Of a DNA stretch of 64,000 nt, positions 16,918 to 27,172 are shown piece by piece. The stretch's first letter is position 1; every line of letters begins with the position of its first letter. The position numbers were made by a program, and so were the translations under genes. The notes under the pieces are model-generated. The model was not told the origin of the DNA and did no database searches. It saw nothing but the letters and a program-made list of their open reading frames with translations. Source of the stretch: Staphylococcus kloosii (GTDB lineage: Bacteria; Bacillota; Bacilli; Staphylococcales; Staphylococcaceae); the NCBI RefSeq assembly GCF_003019255.1, contig NZ_CP027846.1:558001-622000 (forward strand). The letters are read 5' to 3'.

Positions 16918-18438
16918 ATGATCTTTCAAAATCCAACTGAGCAAGACGCACAATACAAAGTAAAATCAAAGTATGAGAACTTTATAGGTGGGCAATGGGT
17001 AGCGCCTCAAGAGGGCAATTACTTCGACAATATTTCACCGATTACTGGTGAAAAGTATTCAGAAGTACCACGCTCTACTAAAGCGGATGTTGACAAGGCT
17101 GTTGAGGCAGCGCATAAAGCACAAGCTGAATGGGGTAAAAAATCATTAGCTGAACGTTCACAGTTACTATTAAATATTGCGGACCGCGTAGAAGAAAATT
17201 TAGAATATTTAGCTGTTGTGGAAACATTTGATAATGGTAAACCGATTAGAGAATGTTTAGCGGCCGACTTACCTTTAGTCGTAGATCACTTTAGATATTT
17301 CGCAGGCGTTATTCGTGCCGAAGAAGGTGGCATATCACAAATTGATAATGATACTGTTGCCTATCACTATAAAGAACCACTTGGCGTTGTAGGACAAATT
17401 ATTCCTTGGAACTTCCCTTTATTAATGGCTACTTGGAAAATTGCGCCTGCACTTGTAACAGGTAATGCGGTTGTCTTAAAACCTGCCGAACAAACGCCAG
17501 TATCCGTCTTGCATATGGTTGAACTTATTGCTGACTTATTACCAGAAGGTCTATTAAACGTAGTTAATGGCTTTGGTGCTGAAACTGGGGAAGCACTTGC
17601 AACGCACAAAGATATTAATAAAGTTGCATTTACTGGTGAAACAACAACTGGTAAAACAATTATGAAAAACGCGAGTGATAATATTATTCCTGTTACGTTA
17701 GAACTTGGTGGTAAATCACCAAACGTTTTCTTTAAAGATATTATGGATAAAGATGATAGTTTCTTAGAGAAAGCCGTAGAAGGCTTAGTTATGTTTGCAC
17801 TTAACCAAGGTGAAGTCTGTACATGTCCTTCACGTGCATTAATTCATGAAGATATTTATGAAGATTTCATTAAACTATGTATCGATAAAGTAAATAAAAT
17901 TAAGTTTGGTAACCCATTAGATGATACGACAATGGTTGGTGCACAAACTTCTAACGAACAACAAGAAAAAATTAAAAAATACTTAAATATTGGTAAAGAA
18001 GAAGGCGCAGAAGTACTAGTTGGTGGTGGAATTAGAGAAGAAGATGACGAATTAGGTAATGGCTTCTATATCGAACCAACAATTTTCAAAGGTACACAAA
18101 ACATGCGTATTTTCCAAGAAGAAATTTTTGGACCAGTATTATCCGTGGCAACATTTAAAGATGATGAAGAAGCATTAGCGATGGCTAACGATACTATGTA
18201 TGGTTTAGGTGCTGGTATTTGGACTAGAAACCAAAACACTGCATATCGTATTGGTAGAGGTATTCAAGCAGGACGTGTATGGGTAAATAACTATCACACT
18301 TATCCAGCGCACGCAGCGTTCGGTGGCTATAAAATGAGTGGTATCGGTCGTGAAAACCACCTTATGATGTTAGAACATTATCAACAAACTAAAAACTTAC
18401 TTGTGAGCTATGATGAAAATCCAACAGGGTTATTCTAA
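16918..18438 (+). CDS. NAD-dependent aldehyde dehydrogenase (AldB/AldA type)
   Basis: 506 residues. Full ALDH with the NAD-binding region GVVGQIIPWNFPLLMATWKI, catalytic Glu in VTLELGGKSPN and catalytic Cys in NQGEVCTCPSR, the form common in acetaldehyde dehydrogenases of the AldB branch. It would oxidise acetaldehyde or similar aldehydes to acids. An ATG at 16912 lies only 2 nt after AAAGGAGG, so I choose the ATG at 16918. A cre site upstream suggests repression by glucose. It stands alone with its own terminator. Confidence 0.85.
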   Translation: MIFQNPTEQDAQYKVKSKYENFIGGQWVAPQEGNYFDNISPITGEKYSEVPRSTKADVDKAVEAAHKAQAEWGKKSLAERSQLLLNIADRVEENLEYLAVVETFDNGKPIRECLAADLPLVVDHFRYFAGVIRAEEGGISQIDNDTVAYHYKEPLGVVGQIIPWNFPLLMATWKIAPALVTGNAVVLKPAEQTPVSVLHMVELIADLLPEGLLNVVNGFGAETGEALATHKDINKVAFTGETTTGKTIMKNASDNIIPVTLELGGKSPNVFFKDIMDKDDSFLEKAVEGLVMFALNQGEVCTCPSRALIHEDIYEDFIKLCIDKVNKIKFGNPLDDTTMVGAQTSNEQQEKIKKYLNIGKEEGAEVLVGGGIREEDDELGNGFYIEPTIFKGTQNMRIFQEEIFGPVLSVATFKDDEEALAMANDTMYGLGAGIWTRNQNTAYRIGRGIQAGRVWVNNYHTYPAHAAFGGYKMSGIGRENHLMMLEHYQQTKNLLVSYDENPTGLF

Positions 18439-18457
18439 TTATGAGTCATAGCAAGTT

Positions 18458-18490
18458 ACGCTACAGATGTTAGTGTCTGTAGCGTTTTTT
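18458..18490 (+). terminator. Terminator of the aldehyde dehydrogenase gene
   Basis: ACGCTACAGA pairs with TCTGTAGCGT and is followed by TTTTTT. Confidence 0.9.
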
Positions 18491-18869
18491 ATTGGTGTTT
18501 TATAGTTTAGAAAATGTTGTGAACTTGACTTTTTACGTAATTAGTTATAAATTATTGTTATTCTGATTAAATAAAACATTAACAATTAAACAGTGAGAGT
18601 GAAGCTTTAGCAGACAATTAATATACGTTATTGATTGAATGAAGAAGTCGTCAAAATCATATGTTTAATATTTTTATAAACTGATACATATACAGTGCAT
18701 GTTAAATATACACAGGTAGCAGCGCAAAATGAGTTTATGACAGATGGCAAATAATAGTAGCTAGAATAACAACCATACAATCTAACCGTTTTATCAAGGT
18801 GAATCGGGTGGATAACATAGGGAAAATGTTCTTAGTAACTTAAATTGCCATACAAACTCAAGTTGTAAT
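18491..18869 (+). other. Untranslated region before mpsA, possible leader or small RNA
   Basis: About 380 nt without a convincing ORF. TTGACT (18525-18530) and TATAAA (18546-18551) with a short 15-nt spacer could form a promoter. A transcript from there would end at the strong terminator at 18870-18928, giving an RNA of roughly 350-400 nt. A GGGTGGATAAC stretch near 18808 recalls part of a T-box, but the other T-box elements are missing. Confidence 0.4.
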
Positions 18870-18928
18870 GAAGCCGACAATTGTAATAGATGATTTCCAT
18901 TTATTGCAAATTGTTGGCTTCTTTTTTA
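18870..18928 (+). terminator. Strong terminator in the mpsA leader
   Basis: GAAGCCGACAATT pairs with AATTGTTGGCTTC (one G-U). The stem extends by GTAATA/TATTGC past a bulge and is followed by TTTTTTATT. It lies 55 nt before the mpsA start codon, with no good promoter in between, so mpsA may depend on read-through or regulated antitermination. Confidence 0.8.
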
Positions 18929-18982
18929 TTGTGTGAAATGAATGGATCAGTCACGATATTACTTTTTAAAGGAGACAATTAT

Positions 18983-20500
18983 ATGTTCACATCGACTGCA
19001 TTATTTACGCTTATGCTCGTCTTTATTATTACGCTTATCATCGCAAGCGCTAGTGGATTCATTTTTATTAATAAACGTGTGCCACTCTCTTATATACATA
19101 TACATTTAATATTAGGAACTTTGCCAATTATTGTGTCTTTAATCGCACTTATACAAACGCGACAAAGCGTATTAATGGGGCCATTTCACTTTGATATTTT
19201 AGCGTGGTTGATGGCATTTTTTGTACTAGTTATTGGCTTGATTATTCAACGTTTTTCTATGCAATATTTAAAAGGTGATTTTAATTACAGAAAATATTTT
19301 GTCTTGTTTCAAGCAGTAACAAGTTTTGCATCTATTGCTTGGTTAAGTGACGATTTACGCCTTATGACCTTGTTCTGGGGTCTCACGTTAGTCTGTTTAA
19401 CGTTATTAATGCGTTTGAATAGACGTTGGAAAGTTACGAAAGCGGCAGCTAAAGTTACTGACCGCTATTTCTTTTTAGGTTGGTTAGCATTGGCAGTTGC
19501 AGTGCTATGGTGCTACGTTATTACAGGTGAATGGAAATTTTCGACAGTGTTAACCGTATCACATTTATCTGCGATATCAGATTGGCAATATTTTGGTTTA
19601 TCTATGTTAATTATTTTGGCAGTCATCGTTCCGGCAGCGCAGTGGCCGTTTCAACGATGGTTGATTGAATCTGTAGCAGCGCCAACGCCGGTTTCAGCGA
19701 TTATGCACGCTGGTATTGTAAATGCTGGGGGCATCATGTTGACTCGTTTTTCACCAATATTTACGAGCGATGTAGCGGCAGTTATTTTGATTATTATTGC
19801 ATGCTTCTCAGTGTTAGTGGGCTCAGGTATTAGTTTGGTACATGTGGATTATAAGCGCCAACTCGTAGGCTCAACGATGGGGCAAATGGGCTTTATGTTG
19901 ATTCAATGTGCGTTAGGTGCTTATATTGCGGCAATTATACATTTAATATTACATGGATTGTTTAAAGCAACTTTATTCTTAAGATCGGGTTCGGCTGTGC
20001 AACATTTTGATGTACCAGCAAGAGCACGTGAACGCTTATCTTATATTTGGATTTTAATCGGACGTTTATTAGCTTGTGTGTTGGCTATAATCTTTTGGTG
20101 GACATCGCCAGAACAAGGTTATGGCATTGTAAGTGCACTTATTTTAGCATGGTCATTATCTGTATCGTGGACACAGCTCGTTGCATTCGGTGAAGGTGTT
20201 ATTGGCCGTTTAATAGGATTAGGCGCATTAGTTATTATCGGTATTGTTTATTTAGGGGTACATCATTACTTCTATAGTTGGTTAACAGGTATTACAATTC
20301 ATCAAAATCATCCGTCGCTTGCCGTCTTTATTGTAGTTGCTATTATTTTAATGCTAGGTAGTATTGCTAGTACTTGGGTGGCGCGCCATCGTTCATCGAA
20401 ACTCTTTGCAAAAATTTATTTATGGCTCGTTCATGTTGGAGATGCTAAGACGCAAGCTATTGAACGACATCCTAACTATTTAAAGAAATTCTTATCGTAA
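18983..20500 (+). CDS. mpsA: MpsA, NuoL/DabB-like membrane subunit
   Basis: 505 residues, about 13-14 hydrophobic segments, of the NADH-quinone oxidoreductase subunit L / proton-conducting membrane family. It shows WPFQRWLIESVAAPTPVSA and HAGIVNAGG, the conserved TM7-TM8 region. With MpsB it forms the MpsAB/DabBA system, known to import bicarbonate or CO2 and support membrane potential in S. aureus. AAAGGAG lies 8 nt before ATG 18983. An in-frame extension upstream would run through the leader terminator and is rejected. MpsB starts 14 nt downstream. Confidence 0.9.
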   Translation: MFTSTALFTLMLVFIITLIIASASGFIFINKRVPLSYIHIHLILGTLPIIVSLIALIQTRQSVLMGPFHFDILAWLMAFFVLVIGLIIQRFSMQYLKGDFNYRKYFVLFQAVTSFASIAWLSDDLRLMTLFWGLTLVCLTLLMRLNRRWKVTKAAAKVTDRYFFLGWLALAVAVLWCYVITGEWKFSTVLTVSHLSAISDWQYFGLSMLIILAVIVPAAQWPFQRWLIESVAAPTPVSAIMHAGIVNAGGIMLTRFSPIFTSDVAAVILIIIACFSVLVGSGISLVHVDYKRQLVGSTMGQMGFMLIQCALGAYIAAIIHLILHGLFKATLFLRSGSAVQHFDVPARARERLSYIWILIGRLLACVLAIIFWWTSPEQGYGIVSALILAWSLSVSWTQLVAFGEGVIGRLIGLGALVIIGIVYLGVHHYFYSWLTGITIHQNHPSLAVFIVVAIILMLGSIASTWVARHRSSKLFAKIYLWLVHVGDAKTQAIERHPNYLKKFLS

Positions 20501-20513
20501 AGGAGACGCAAAT

Positions 20514-23126
20514 ATGGTTAATACGAAAACGCAATCTCAAACAAATCAATCATCTTTAACTGATGCGGATATTGCACAGCTAATAGAGCAAGCGAGTAAT
20601 GTGATAGTACCATTGTCTCCAATTTCTATTTTTGCGGCACGTCATCCGTGGGTGAATTTAGAAGATAAGAACTTTAAGCATGTAGTGCGTTGGCTAGATA
20701 ATACAAGAGATGTTGATATTTATCCAGGTACTAAAACAATAAAACAAGCTTATCATAATGGTGAAATCAGTGACGCTATATTAGAAGATAAGTTATCTCA
20801 ATGGTTAAACACTAATGATAGTAAGCTATCAACAGCAGAAAAGTATCGTTATTGTACTGGTGCTTTGAAATTTGAAGATTTATCAAAAGATATAGTGCAA
20901 ACAGTAAAACAAAGTGAAATAGCTCCAGTGTCATTAAGTGAATTAATGGATGAAACGCATATAGTGCGTTCTATGCCACCAAGAAGTAAGCATATTAAAT
21001 ATAAAAATCCTCATACGTATTTACAATTACTCGACTATCATGTCATCAAATGGTGCAAATTATATCTAGATGAAAATCAATCTAGTTGGACGTTGCCTAA
21101 CCGTGAACAAGGTTTCTTTTATGCGTGGAAAAAATTAGTCGTGCATGATCCCGCATTATCTAAAACAGAACGCCAAACTTTAGCAGCCTTACCGAATAAT
21201 CCGTATGAAGTTATTGCTGAGGCGTTAACGTCGTTAGACATACCAGAAGCATCGAGACAAGGATATTTAGAAAGTCATTTGTTAGCATTACCGGGATGGG
21301 CTGGTATGTTGTTATGGCAAATGGAACAAACGCACAAAAAATCTCGTTTAATTACTGAATATTTAGCGATTCGACTTGCTTTAGAATGGTCGTTTATTAA
21401 TCCATACCTACCAGTTGAAACGACACGTCCGCTTCCACGACGTTCGTTGCAAACTTTAGTAAGTGAATGGTGTGAATGGGGCGGCTTAGCCGTAACAGAC
21501 TGGCAACAAATGTCATTGGAACAGCAACAAGAATATCTTAAATTTGCGCTCGCATTTGATGATAAAACACGACGACAAATGTGGTTAGAAGCGTGGGAAG
21601 AAACATATGAAAACCAATTAAAAGAGCAACTTTTAACGGATAATCAAGATCAACTAAAGAACCAAGTTAAAGCGCAGTTAGCGTTTTGTATCGATGTACG
21701 TTCTGAACAATTTCGTAGTCAATTGGAGAATGCGGGGCCATTCGAAACGATTGGTATTGCAGGTTTTTATGGCTTGCCGATTGCGAGTGCTAAGTTAGGA
21801 AGCAATCATAGTCATGCATCTTTACCTGTGATGAATGCGCCACAACATAAGATTAAAGAGTATGCACGTCCGCACGAAATGAAAACGTATCATGAACGTA
21901 AAAATTCCATTAGTGCGCTTATTTATACATTTAAGAAGATGAAACAAAACGTGTTACCTAGTTTATTATTACCGGAGTTAACTGGGTCATGGTTAAGTGC
22001 GCAAATGTTGTCACGTACATTTTTACCAAGACCTATCGGGAGATTTATTCATAAGTTCTATGCCCGTTGGTTGCAAAAACCAAAAACGTCATTAACGTTA
22101 TCTCACGACAAGTTTGGCGTAGAAGAGGGACTACCTGTTGGTTTCTCTACACAAGAACAAATTGAATACGTTCATCAAGCCTTAAAATTGATGGGCTTAA
22201 CAGAATCGTTTGCACCGTTAGTCGTTTTCTGTGGTCATGGGAGTCAAAGCGCTAATAATCCATATGCTTCATCATTAGACTGTGGTGCTTGTGGTGGTGC
22301 AGCAAGTGGATTTAACGCTAAAGTGTTAGCAATGTTATGTAATTTACCTGAAGTTAGAAAAGGTTTGAGTGAAGCGGGTGTCAATATTCCGACAGAAACA
22401 GTATTTACAGCAGCTGAACATAACACGTCTGTAGATAATTTGACGTGGATATATTTACCAACATTATCACGTGAAGCGAAAGCCTCTTATGAACATATAG
22501 AACAAGTAATGCCACAAGTGAGTAAACAAGCGAATAAACAACGTATGTTGACATTACCAACGTTAAAAAATAATATTGCACATCCAGAAGAGGAGGCGCA
22601 TCGTTTAGCTAACGATTGGAGTGAAGTTAGGCCTGAATGGGGATTAGCACGTAATGCTTCATTTATTATTGCGCCTCGTAAATTGACTCAAAATAAAGAT
22701 TTAGCAGGCAGAGCGTTTTTACACAATTATGATTGGCAACAAGATAAAGATGGTTCGATTTTAGGTAATATTATTGCAGGCCCAGCTACGGTTGCACAAT
22801 GGATTAATTTACAGTATTACGCGTCGACAGTAGCGCCACATTATTATGGTAGTGGTAGTAAAACGACTCAAACTGTTACTGGTGGCATAGGCGTCATGCA
22901 AGGGAATGCAAGTGACTTATTAACTGGACTACCTTGGCAGTCGGTTATGAAATCAGACTTTGAAGCTTATCACGCGCCGTTGAGATTATTAATCGTTATT
23001 CAAGCACCCAATGCTTATATTGAACAATTATTAGATGCTAATAGTGACTTTCAACAAAAGGTTACTAACGGTTGGCTACAATTAGCGAGTATAGATAGTG
23101 ACGGTACATGGCAACATTGGTCGTAA
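20514..23126 (+). CDS. mpsB: MpsB, DUF2309/DabA-type zinc protein
   Basis: 870 residues, the length usual for UPF0753/DabA proteins. The zinc site resembles that of beta-carbonic anhydrase: CIDVRSEQFR supplies Cys and Asp, and VVFCGHGSQSANNP with SLDCGACGG supplies His and Cys. It partners MpsA at the membrane to capture CO2 vectorially as bicarbonate. Translated from a good GGAGACG site 14 nt after mpsA, so the two are co-transcribed. Confidence 0.9.
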   Translation: MVNTKTQSQTNQSSLTDADIAQLIEQASNVIVPLSPISIFAARHPWVNLEDKNFKHVVRWLDNTRDVDIYPGTKTIKQAYHNGEISDAILEDKLSQWLNTNDSKLSTAEKYRYCTGALKFEDLSKDIVQTVKQSEIAPVSLSELMDETHIVRSMPPRSKHIKYKNPHTYLQLLDYHVIKWCKLYLDENQSSWTLPNREQGFFYAWKKLVVHDPALSKTERQTLAALPNNPYEVIAEALTSLDIPEASRQGYLESHLLALPGWAGMLLWQMEQTHKKSRLITEYLAIRLALEWSFINPYLPVETTRPLPRRSLQTLVSEWCEWGGLAVTDWQQMSLEQQQEYLKFALAFDDKTRRQMWLEAWEETYENQLKEQLLTDNQDQLKNQVKAQLAFCIDVRSEQFRSQLENAGPFETIGIAGFYGLPIASAKLGSNHSHASLPVMNAPQHKIKEYARPHEMKTYHERKNSISALIYTFKKMKQNVLPSLLLPELTGSWLSAQMLSRTFLPRPIGRFIHKFYARWLQKPKTSLTLSHDKFGVEEGLPVGFSTQEQIEYVHQALKLMGLTESFAPLVVFCGHGSQSANNPYASSLDCGACGGAASGFNAKVLAMLCNLPEVRKGLSEAGVNIPTETVFTAAEHNTSVDNLTWIYLPTLSREAKASYEHIEQVMPQVSKQANKQRMLTLPTLKNNIAHPEEEAHRLANDWSEVRPEWGLARNASFIIAPRKLTQNKDLAGRAFLHNYDWQQDKDGSILGNIIAGPATVAQWINLQYYASTVAPHYYGSGSKTTQTVTGGIGVMQGNASDLLTGLPWQSVMKSDFEAYHAPLRLLIVIQAPNAYIEQLLDANSDFQQKVTNGWLQLASIDSDGTWQHWS

Positions 23127-23226
23127 TTTATAATTTGAAGCATTGTTTATACATTTAATGAATGAACATGTATAATGAAAGTGCATAGATTATTATAAGT
23201 TTTAAAGCCATAGGAGTTGTTTCTAA

Positions 23227-23598
23227 ATGCCATTAACGAAAGGTGCTTGTGAATCTGATATCAGTAAAGCTATTACACAATGGGAAAAAGAATATTTAGG
23301 TAGAGGCTCATTGTCGGTAAAAACAGATATCGTAAAAGATATGATTATTGTTGATTTACAAGGTGTGTTAACCCCAGCTGAGTATACAGTATGTGAAACA
23401 CAAGAAGGTTTAATTTCAATAAAAAGAACGAGAAATAAATTAGTCGAATCAGGTTCAGAAGATTTAAAAGACATCATTTTGCAACTGACTGGTGAAACTG
23501 TTAAAAGTGTGCATACTGATTTGAGCGCACGTACAGGTGAACGTGTCATCGTTTTTAAATTGAACAATGATCTAGCACAACAATTTAACAAAGAATAA
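23227..23598 (+). CDS. mpsC: MpsC family protein (DUF2294)
   Basis: 123 residues, soluble, with the DUF2294 pattern (KAITQWEKEYLGRGSLSVK, LTGETVKSVHTDLSARTGER). In S. aureus the third gene of the mps locus codes for this family; its role is unclear and it is not needed for the core bicarbonate transport. It lies 100 nt after mpsB with a TATAAT at 23171-23176, so it may have its own promoter. A terminator follows. Confidence 0.8.
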   Translation: MPLTKGACESDISKAITQWEKEYLGRGSLSVKTDIVKDMIIVDLQGVLTPAEYTVCETQEGLISIKRTRNKLVESGSEDLKDIILQLTGETVKSVHTDLSARTGERVIVFKLNNDLAQQFNKE

Positions 23599-23631
23599 TT
23601 AGCAATTTAAAATTGAAATGTTATTATCAGT

Positions 23632-23676
23632 AAAACCATTTTCGTTTGCTCTAATGAGCTTAGCGAGAATGGTTTT
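23632..23676 (+). terminator. Terminator of the mps locus
   Basis: AAAACCATTTTCG pairs with CGAGAATGGTTTT, with an inner GCTC/GAGC helix, followed by TTTTT. Confidence 0.85.
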
Positions 23677-23791
23677 TGATTATTCAAAGTGTAAGATTAA
23701 AAATATTGATAGTTAGTATTAAAAACAATCATTTTTATTAATGTTATTGTAGTATTATAATCATTTTATACAAAAAGAAAGGTGTGATTGT

Positions 23792-24982
23792 TTGGCTAAG
23801 CACGCTTATCGACAACTTGTGTTAGGAATGATTGCGTTATTTATAGTTATGGCAATTGGTCGTTTTGCTTATACGCCTATTTTGCCGTTTATGAAACATA
23901 CTGGAATGATGAATGATCAAAGTGCAGGTTTGTTAGCAACTATAAATTATTTAGGTTATTTAATAGGAGCGATAATTCCTCTAGGTTTTATTTTTAAAAG
24001 TAAGGTTATTGATTTAAAGATTTATTTAATCATAAATATTTTGACGACGATATTAATGGGCTTTACAGAACAATATATTATTTGGTCTGTGTACCGTGTA
24101 CTATCTGGTATTACGAGTGGAGCTGTATTCGTTTTAGCATCTAATGTTGTATTAGAAGCATTGAAACAAGGACGTCGTGAGAGTATCTCAGGTTTATTGT
24201 ATAGTGCTGTTGGAATTGGGATATTTTCAAGTAGTATTTTTATTTACTTCTTTACAACAGATGCACGTTGGCAGGCGACTTGGATAATTTTAGGAATTTG
24301 TTCATTAATAGGTGGATTGCTTGTAGTGATAGGTATGACGGAGAATCAAACAGCGAAGCAAGACAATGATGGTCATAAGCATATACAGCAACAAGAACAA
24401 AGATTTCCGAAATTTATGCGTTATTTTTCTATTGCATATTTTTGTGAAGGCGCGGGCTATATAATTACGGGTACGTTTTTAGTTGCCATCGTTAAATCAA
24501 TCCCTGCATTGGCTGATTATGCAGCGTTAAGTTGGATGTTTGTTGGCTTAGGTGCCATACCATCTACGGTAATATGGTCGATGGTTGCAGAAAGAATAGG
24601 TTATGATAAGGCGATATATGGTGGTTTTATATTACAGATTATTGGTATAAGTATGCCTATTTTCTCTCACAATAGCATTAGTTTAATTATGAGTTCTTTA
24701 TTATTTGGTGCAACGTTTCTTGGGTTAACGACGTTATTTATGTCGAAAGGGCAACAATTAATGTATAAGGCGAACGGTAAAGCCAATTATGTGGCAACAC
24801 TAACGGTTATTTATAGTGTTGGTCAAATGATTGCGCCATCTATTTCGGGGTTGTCAATCGGAGACTCTGGGAATTATAATGCAGCATTAATTTTTGCGAC
24901 AATTATATTAGTAGTAGGTTTAATAAGTGCCTTAGTAAGTTTTAAAGTCACTGAACAGAAAGGTGATGTTAATGAATATTGA
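23792..24982 (+). CDS. YbfB/YjiJ-family MFS transporter
   Basis: 396 residues, 12 hydrophobic segments. The start IALFIVMAIGRFAYTPILPFM is typical of the YbfB/YjiJ MFS branch. A TTG start is used, with GAAAGGTG upstream. The last codons overlap the start of a LysR gene on the same strand, so the pair forms a coupled operon. Probably an efflux pump for a small molecule sensed by that regulator; substrate unknown. Confidence 0.8.
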   Translation: MAKHAYRQLVLGMIALFIVMAIGRFAYTPILPFMKHTGMMNDQSAGLLATINYLGYLIGAIIPLGFIFKSKVIDLKIYLIINILTTILMGFTEQYIIWSVYRVLSGITSGAVFVLASNVVLEALKQGRRESISGLLYSAVGIGIFSSSIFIYFFTTDARWQATWIILGICSLIGGLLVVIGMTENQTAKQDNDGHKHIQQQEQRFPKFMRYFSIAYFCEGAGYIITGTFLVAIVKSIPALADYAALSWMFVGLGAIPSTVIWSMVAERIGYDKAIYGGFILQIIGISMPIFSHNSISLIMSSLLFGATFLGLTTLFMSKGQQLMYKANGKANYVATLTVIYSVGQMIAPSISGLSIGDSGNYNAALIFATIILVVGLISALVSFKVTEQKGDVNEY

Positions 24983-25826
24983 TGATTTAAAAGCATTTAA
25001 AAAAGTATGCGAAGTAAAAAGTTTTACACGTGCAGCGGAAGAAATGAATTTTGTACAGTCTAATATTACGGCCAAGGTTAAAAGGCTTGAAAAACATTAT
25101 CAAGCGCAGTTAATTTATAGAGATAAAAAGGCGATAACAGCGACGCCAGCAGGTCATGCCTTGCTAAATTATATTAATCAAATCTTAACGTTAGTCGACG
25201 CGGCCGACGCTGAATTAATCGATAATCCATATAGTGAATTACACATCGGTTCAATCGAAACAATTGCTGCTACACGTTTACCTAATGTACTAGAAAAATT
25301 TAGACAAACTAATAAACAAGCAAAGTTAAAAATAACTACAGCTTCAACTAATCAATTATTATCTAAAATTAAGTTACGTGAAATTGAAGGTGCTTTTCTT
25401 TCAGGTCCAGTTAATGATGAATCTATTGAGGCAGTGCCATTGTATAATGAACAAATGGTTGTTATTACACAGAAAGGCTATGGCGATCCTGCATATGAAA
25501 CTAAAGGTCAAGCAATTATCGTCTTTGGAGAAGGTTGTTTTTACCGTAGTTATTTTGAAGAATGGTTAACTTACCATCAGATTACGATCGATAGTTTAAT
25601 GACATTAAACACACTCGATGGAATCGTTGGCTGTGTTCAAGCAGGTTTAGGTATTGCCATGTTACCTCAATCAGTTACGCCAAAATTAGATTATGATAAA
25701 TTAGATTTTTATCAAGTGACTACACCTTTTGAACATGTGCCAGTTAGTTTTATATATCGTAAAGATAGTGTGCAAACTTCAGTCTTTAACCAATTTAAAA
25801 CGGTTATGTCAGCAATAAATAAATAA
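24972..25826 (+). CDS. LysR-family regulator coupled to the MFS gene
   Basis: 284 residues from the chosen ATG, with an N-terminal winged helix (FTRAAEEMNFVQSNITAKVKRL) and a LysR effector domain. GAAAGG lies 9 nt before ATG 24972; an upstream GTG at 24963 is too close to it. The gene overlaps the 3' end of the MFS gene by 11 nt. Having the LysR gene co-directional and downstream is less common than a divergent arrangement. Confidence 0.8.
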   Translation: MNIDDLKAFKKVCEVKSFTRAAEEMNFVQSNITAKVKRLEKHYQAQLIYRDKKAITATPAGHALLNYINQILTLVDAADAELIDNPYSELHIGSIETIAATRLPNVLEKFRQTNKQAKLKITTASTNQLLSKIKLREIEGAFLSGPVNDESIEAVPLYNEQMVVITQKGYGDPAYETKGQAIIVFGEGCFYRSYFEEWLTYHQITIDSLMTLNTLDGIVGCVQAGLGIAMLPQSVTPKLDYDKLDFYQVTTPFEHVPVSFIYRKDSVQTSVFNQFKTVMSAINK

Positions 25827-25846
25827 CTTATGTTGAGTCTAAAATA

Positions 25847-25890
25847 AAAAAGCCTAGCAATACGTGAAATAACGTACTGCTAGGCTTTTT
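25847..25890. terminator. Bidirectional terminator
   Basis: AAAAAGCCTAGCA pairs with TGCTAGGCTTTTT, with an inner TACGT/ACGTA helix. T runs on both strands serve the convergent genes. Confidence 0.9.
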
Positions 25891-25905
25891 AGTTGTGTCG
25901 ATAAT

Positions 25906-27096
25906 TTATCTTGCTTTGATTGTTAAGGAAATAATAAATGCGATAACCATAAATAATACAATCATTAAAACAACGCCAGGCCAATAAATTAAACTATAGA
26001 AATAACCTGCCAATGTACCACCGACAGATGAGCCCATGTAATAGAATAATAAATAAAGGCTTGAGGCTTGTGCATTATGATGTTCGGACCGTCTTGCAAC
26101 CACTGCACTTGCGATAGCATGTCCACTAAAGAAGGCATAAATACTAATAGCTAAACCAAGAATTTTAAACGTTAAAAATGGTAATAGCGTAACACAAATA
26201 CCAACGGCTAACATGATAATACTGAATTTTAGTGCGTTTATAGAGCCTAATTTTTCACGTAATTTAGCATTTAACATAGAAGAAAGCATACCGATTAAAA
26301 ATAGGAGATACACAAAACTAATCACACTTGGATGTAAGTGATAAGGTGCAGACTTTAATTCAAACGAAATATAATTAAATGCTGCGATATTGCTTCCTAA
26401 AAATAAAAAGCCTAGCATAAATGGTTTTAAGAGTCGGATGTTTCGTAAATGACTCCAGTAACTCATAATGAGTTCTTTAAATGAAAATTTTTGTTGTTCA
26501 AAATGCTGTGACTTAGGTAATAATATAGTGAATAAAACTGCGGCAATAACACTTAATACAGCAATAGATAATAAACCAGTTTGATAACCAAAAACACTGG
26601 AAATATAGCCGGTGAAAATACGACCAAATGCACCGCCAAATGCGTTACCACCTATATAAATGCCCATCGCTTCAGGTAAACTACTTGGTGAAATTTCTTC
26701 CCCGATATAAGCCATTGCTATAGAAGGAAGCCCCGCTAAACAAATGCCTTGTATTAATCTAACGATAAGAAAAGCACCGAAGTCAGTAATAAATGGTTGG
26801 ACGATAGCCAATAATGACACTGATATAACTGAAAAAATCATTACTGGTTTACGTCCTACAACTTCAGAAATAGCACCGAAAAATAACATCGCAAAGGCTA
26901 AAGTTAAAGTCGTAGTCGATAACGGTAAACTGGCTGTAGTTTTATCGACGTGGAACGTTTCTGAAAAGTGAGGTATTAATGGTTGAACACTGTATAAAAT
27001 CGAAAAGATTGTAAAGCCAGCAATAAATAAAGCGATATTAATTTTTAAATATGCTGGTGTCCCTTTTTCTACAAAGTCGTTGGTAATAGTTTGCAT
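25906..27096 (-). CDS. MFS transporter (YnfM-like)
   Basis: 396 residues, 12 hydrophobic segments, with FSILYSVQPLIPHFSETFHV and AISEVVGRKPVM (the MFS motif between TM2 and TM3). It resembles the YnfM/arabinose-efflux-like branch and lies divergent to a LysR regulator at 27212, as ynfM does with its regulator in E. coli. Probably an efflux pump; substrate unknown. GAGAGGTATTTCACC precedes the ATG. Confidence 0.8.
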   Translation of the reverse strand: MQTITNDFVEKGTPAYLKINIALFIAGFTIFSILYSVQPLIPHFSETFHVDKTTASLPLSTTTLTLAFAMLFFGAISEVVGRKPVMIFSVISVSLLAIVQPFITDFGAFLIVRLIQGICLAGLPSIAMAYIGEEISPSSLPEAMGIYIGGNAFGGAFGRIFTGYISSVFGYQTGLLSIAVLSVIAAVLFTILLPKSQHFEQQKFSFKELIMSYWSHLRNIRLLKPFMLGFLFLGSNIAAFNYISFELKSAPYHLHPSVISFVYLLFLIGMLSSMLNAKLREKLGSINALKFSIIMLAVGICVTLLPFLTFKILGLAISIYAFFSGHAIASAVVARRSEHHNAQASSLYLLFYYMGSSVGGTLAGYFYSLIYWPGVVLMIVLFMVIAFIISLTIKAR

Positions 27097-27172
27097 TGGT
27101 GAAATACCTCTCTTTTAAGTAATGATTTTATGTTAGCATGTAAATAACAAGAAATAAAATGCATAATTTTCA

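Noticed and set aside
18800..18830. GGGTGGATAAC stretch resembling a T-box sequence before mpsA
   Set aside because: The conserved T-box continuation, specifier stem and complementary terminator strand are missing, and mpsA is not an amino acid gene.
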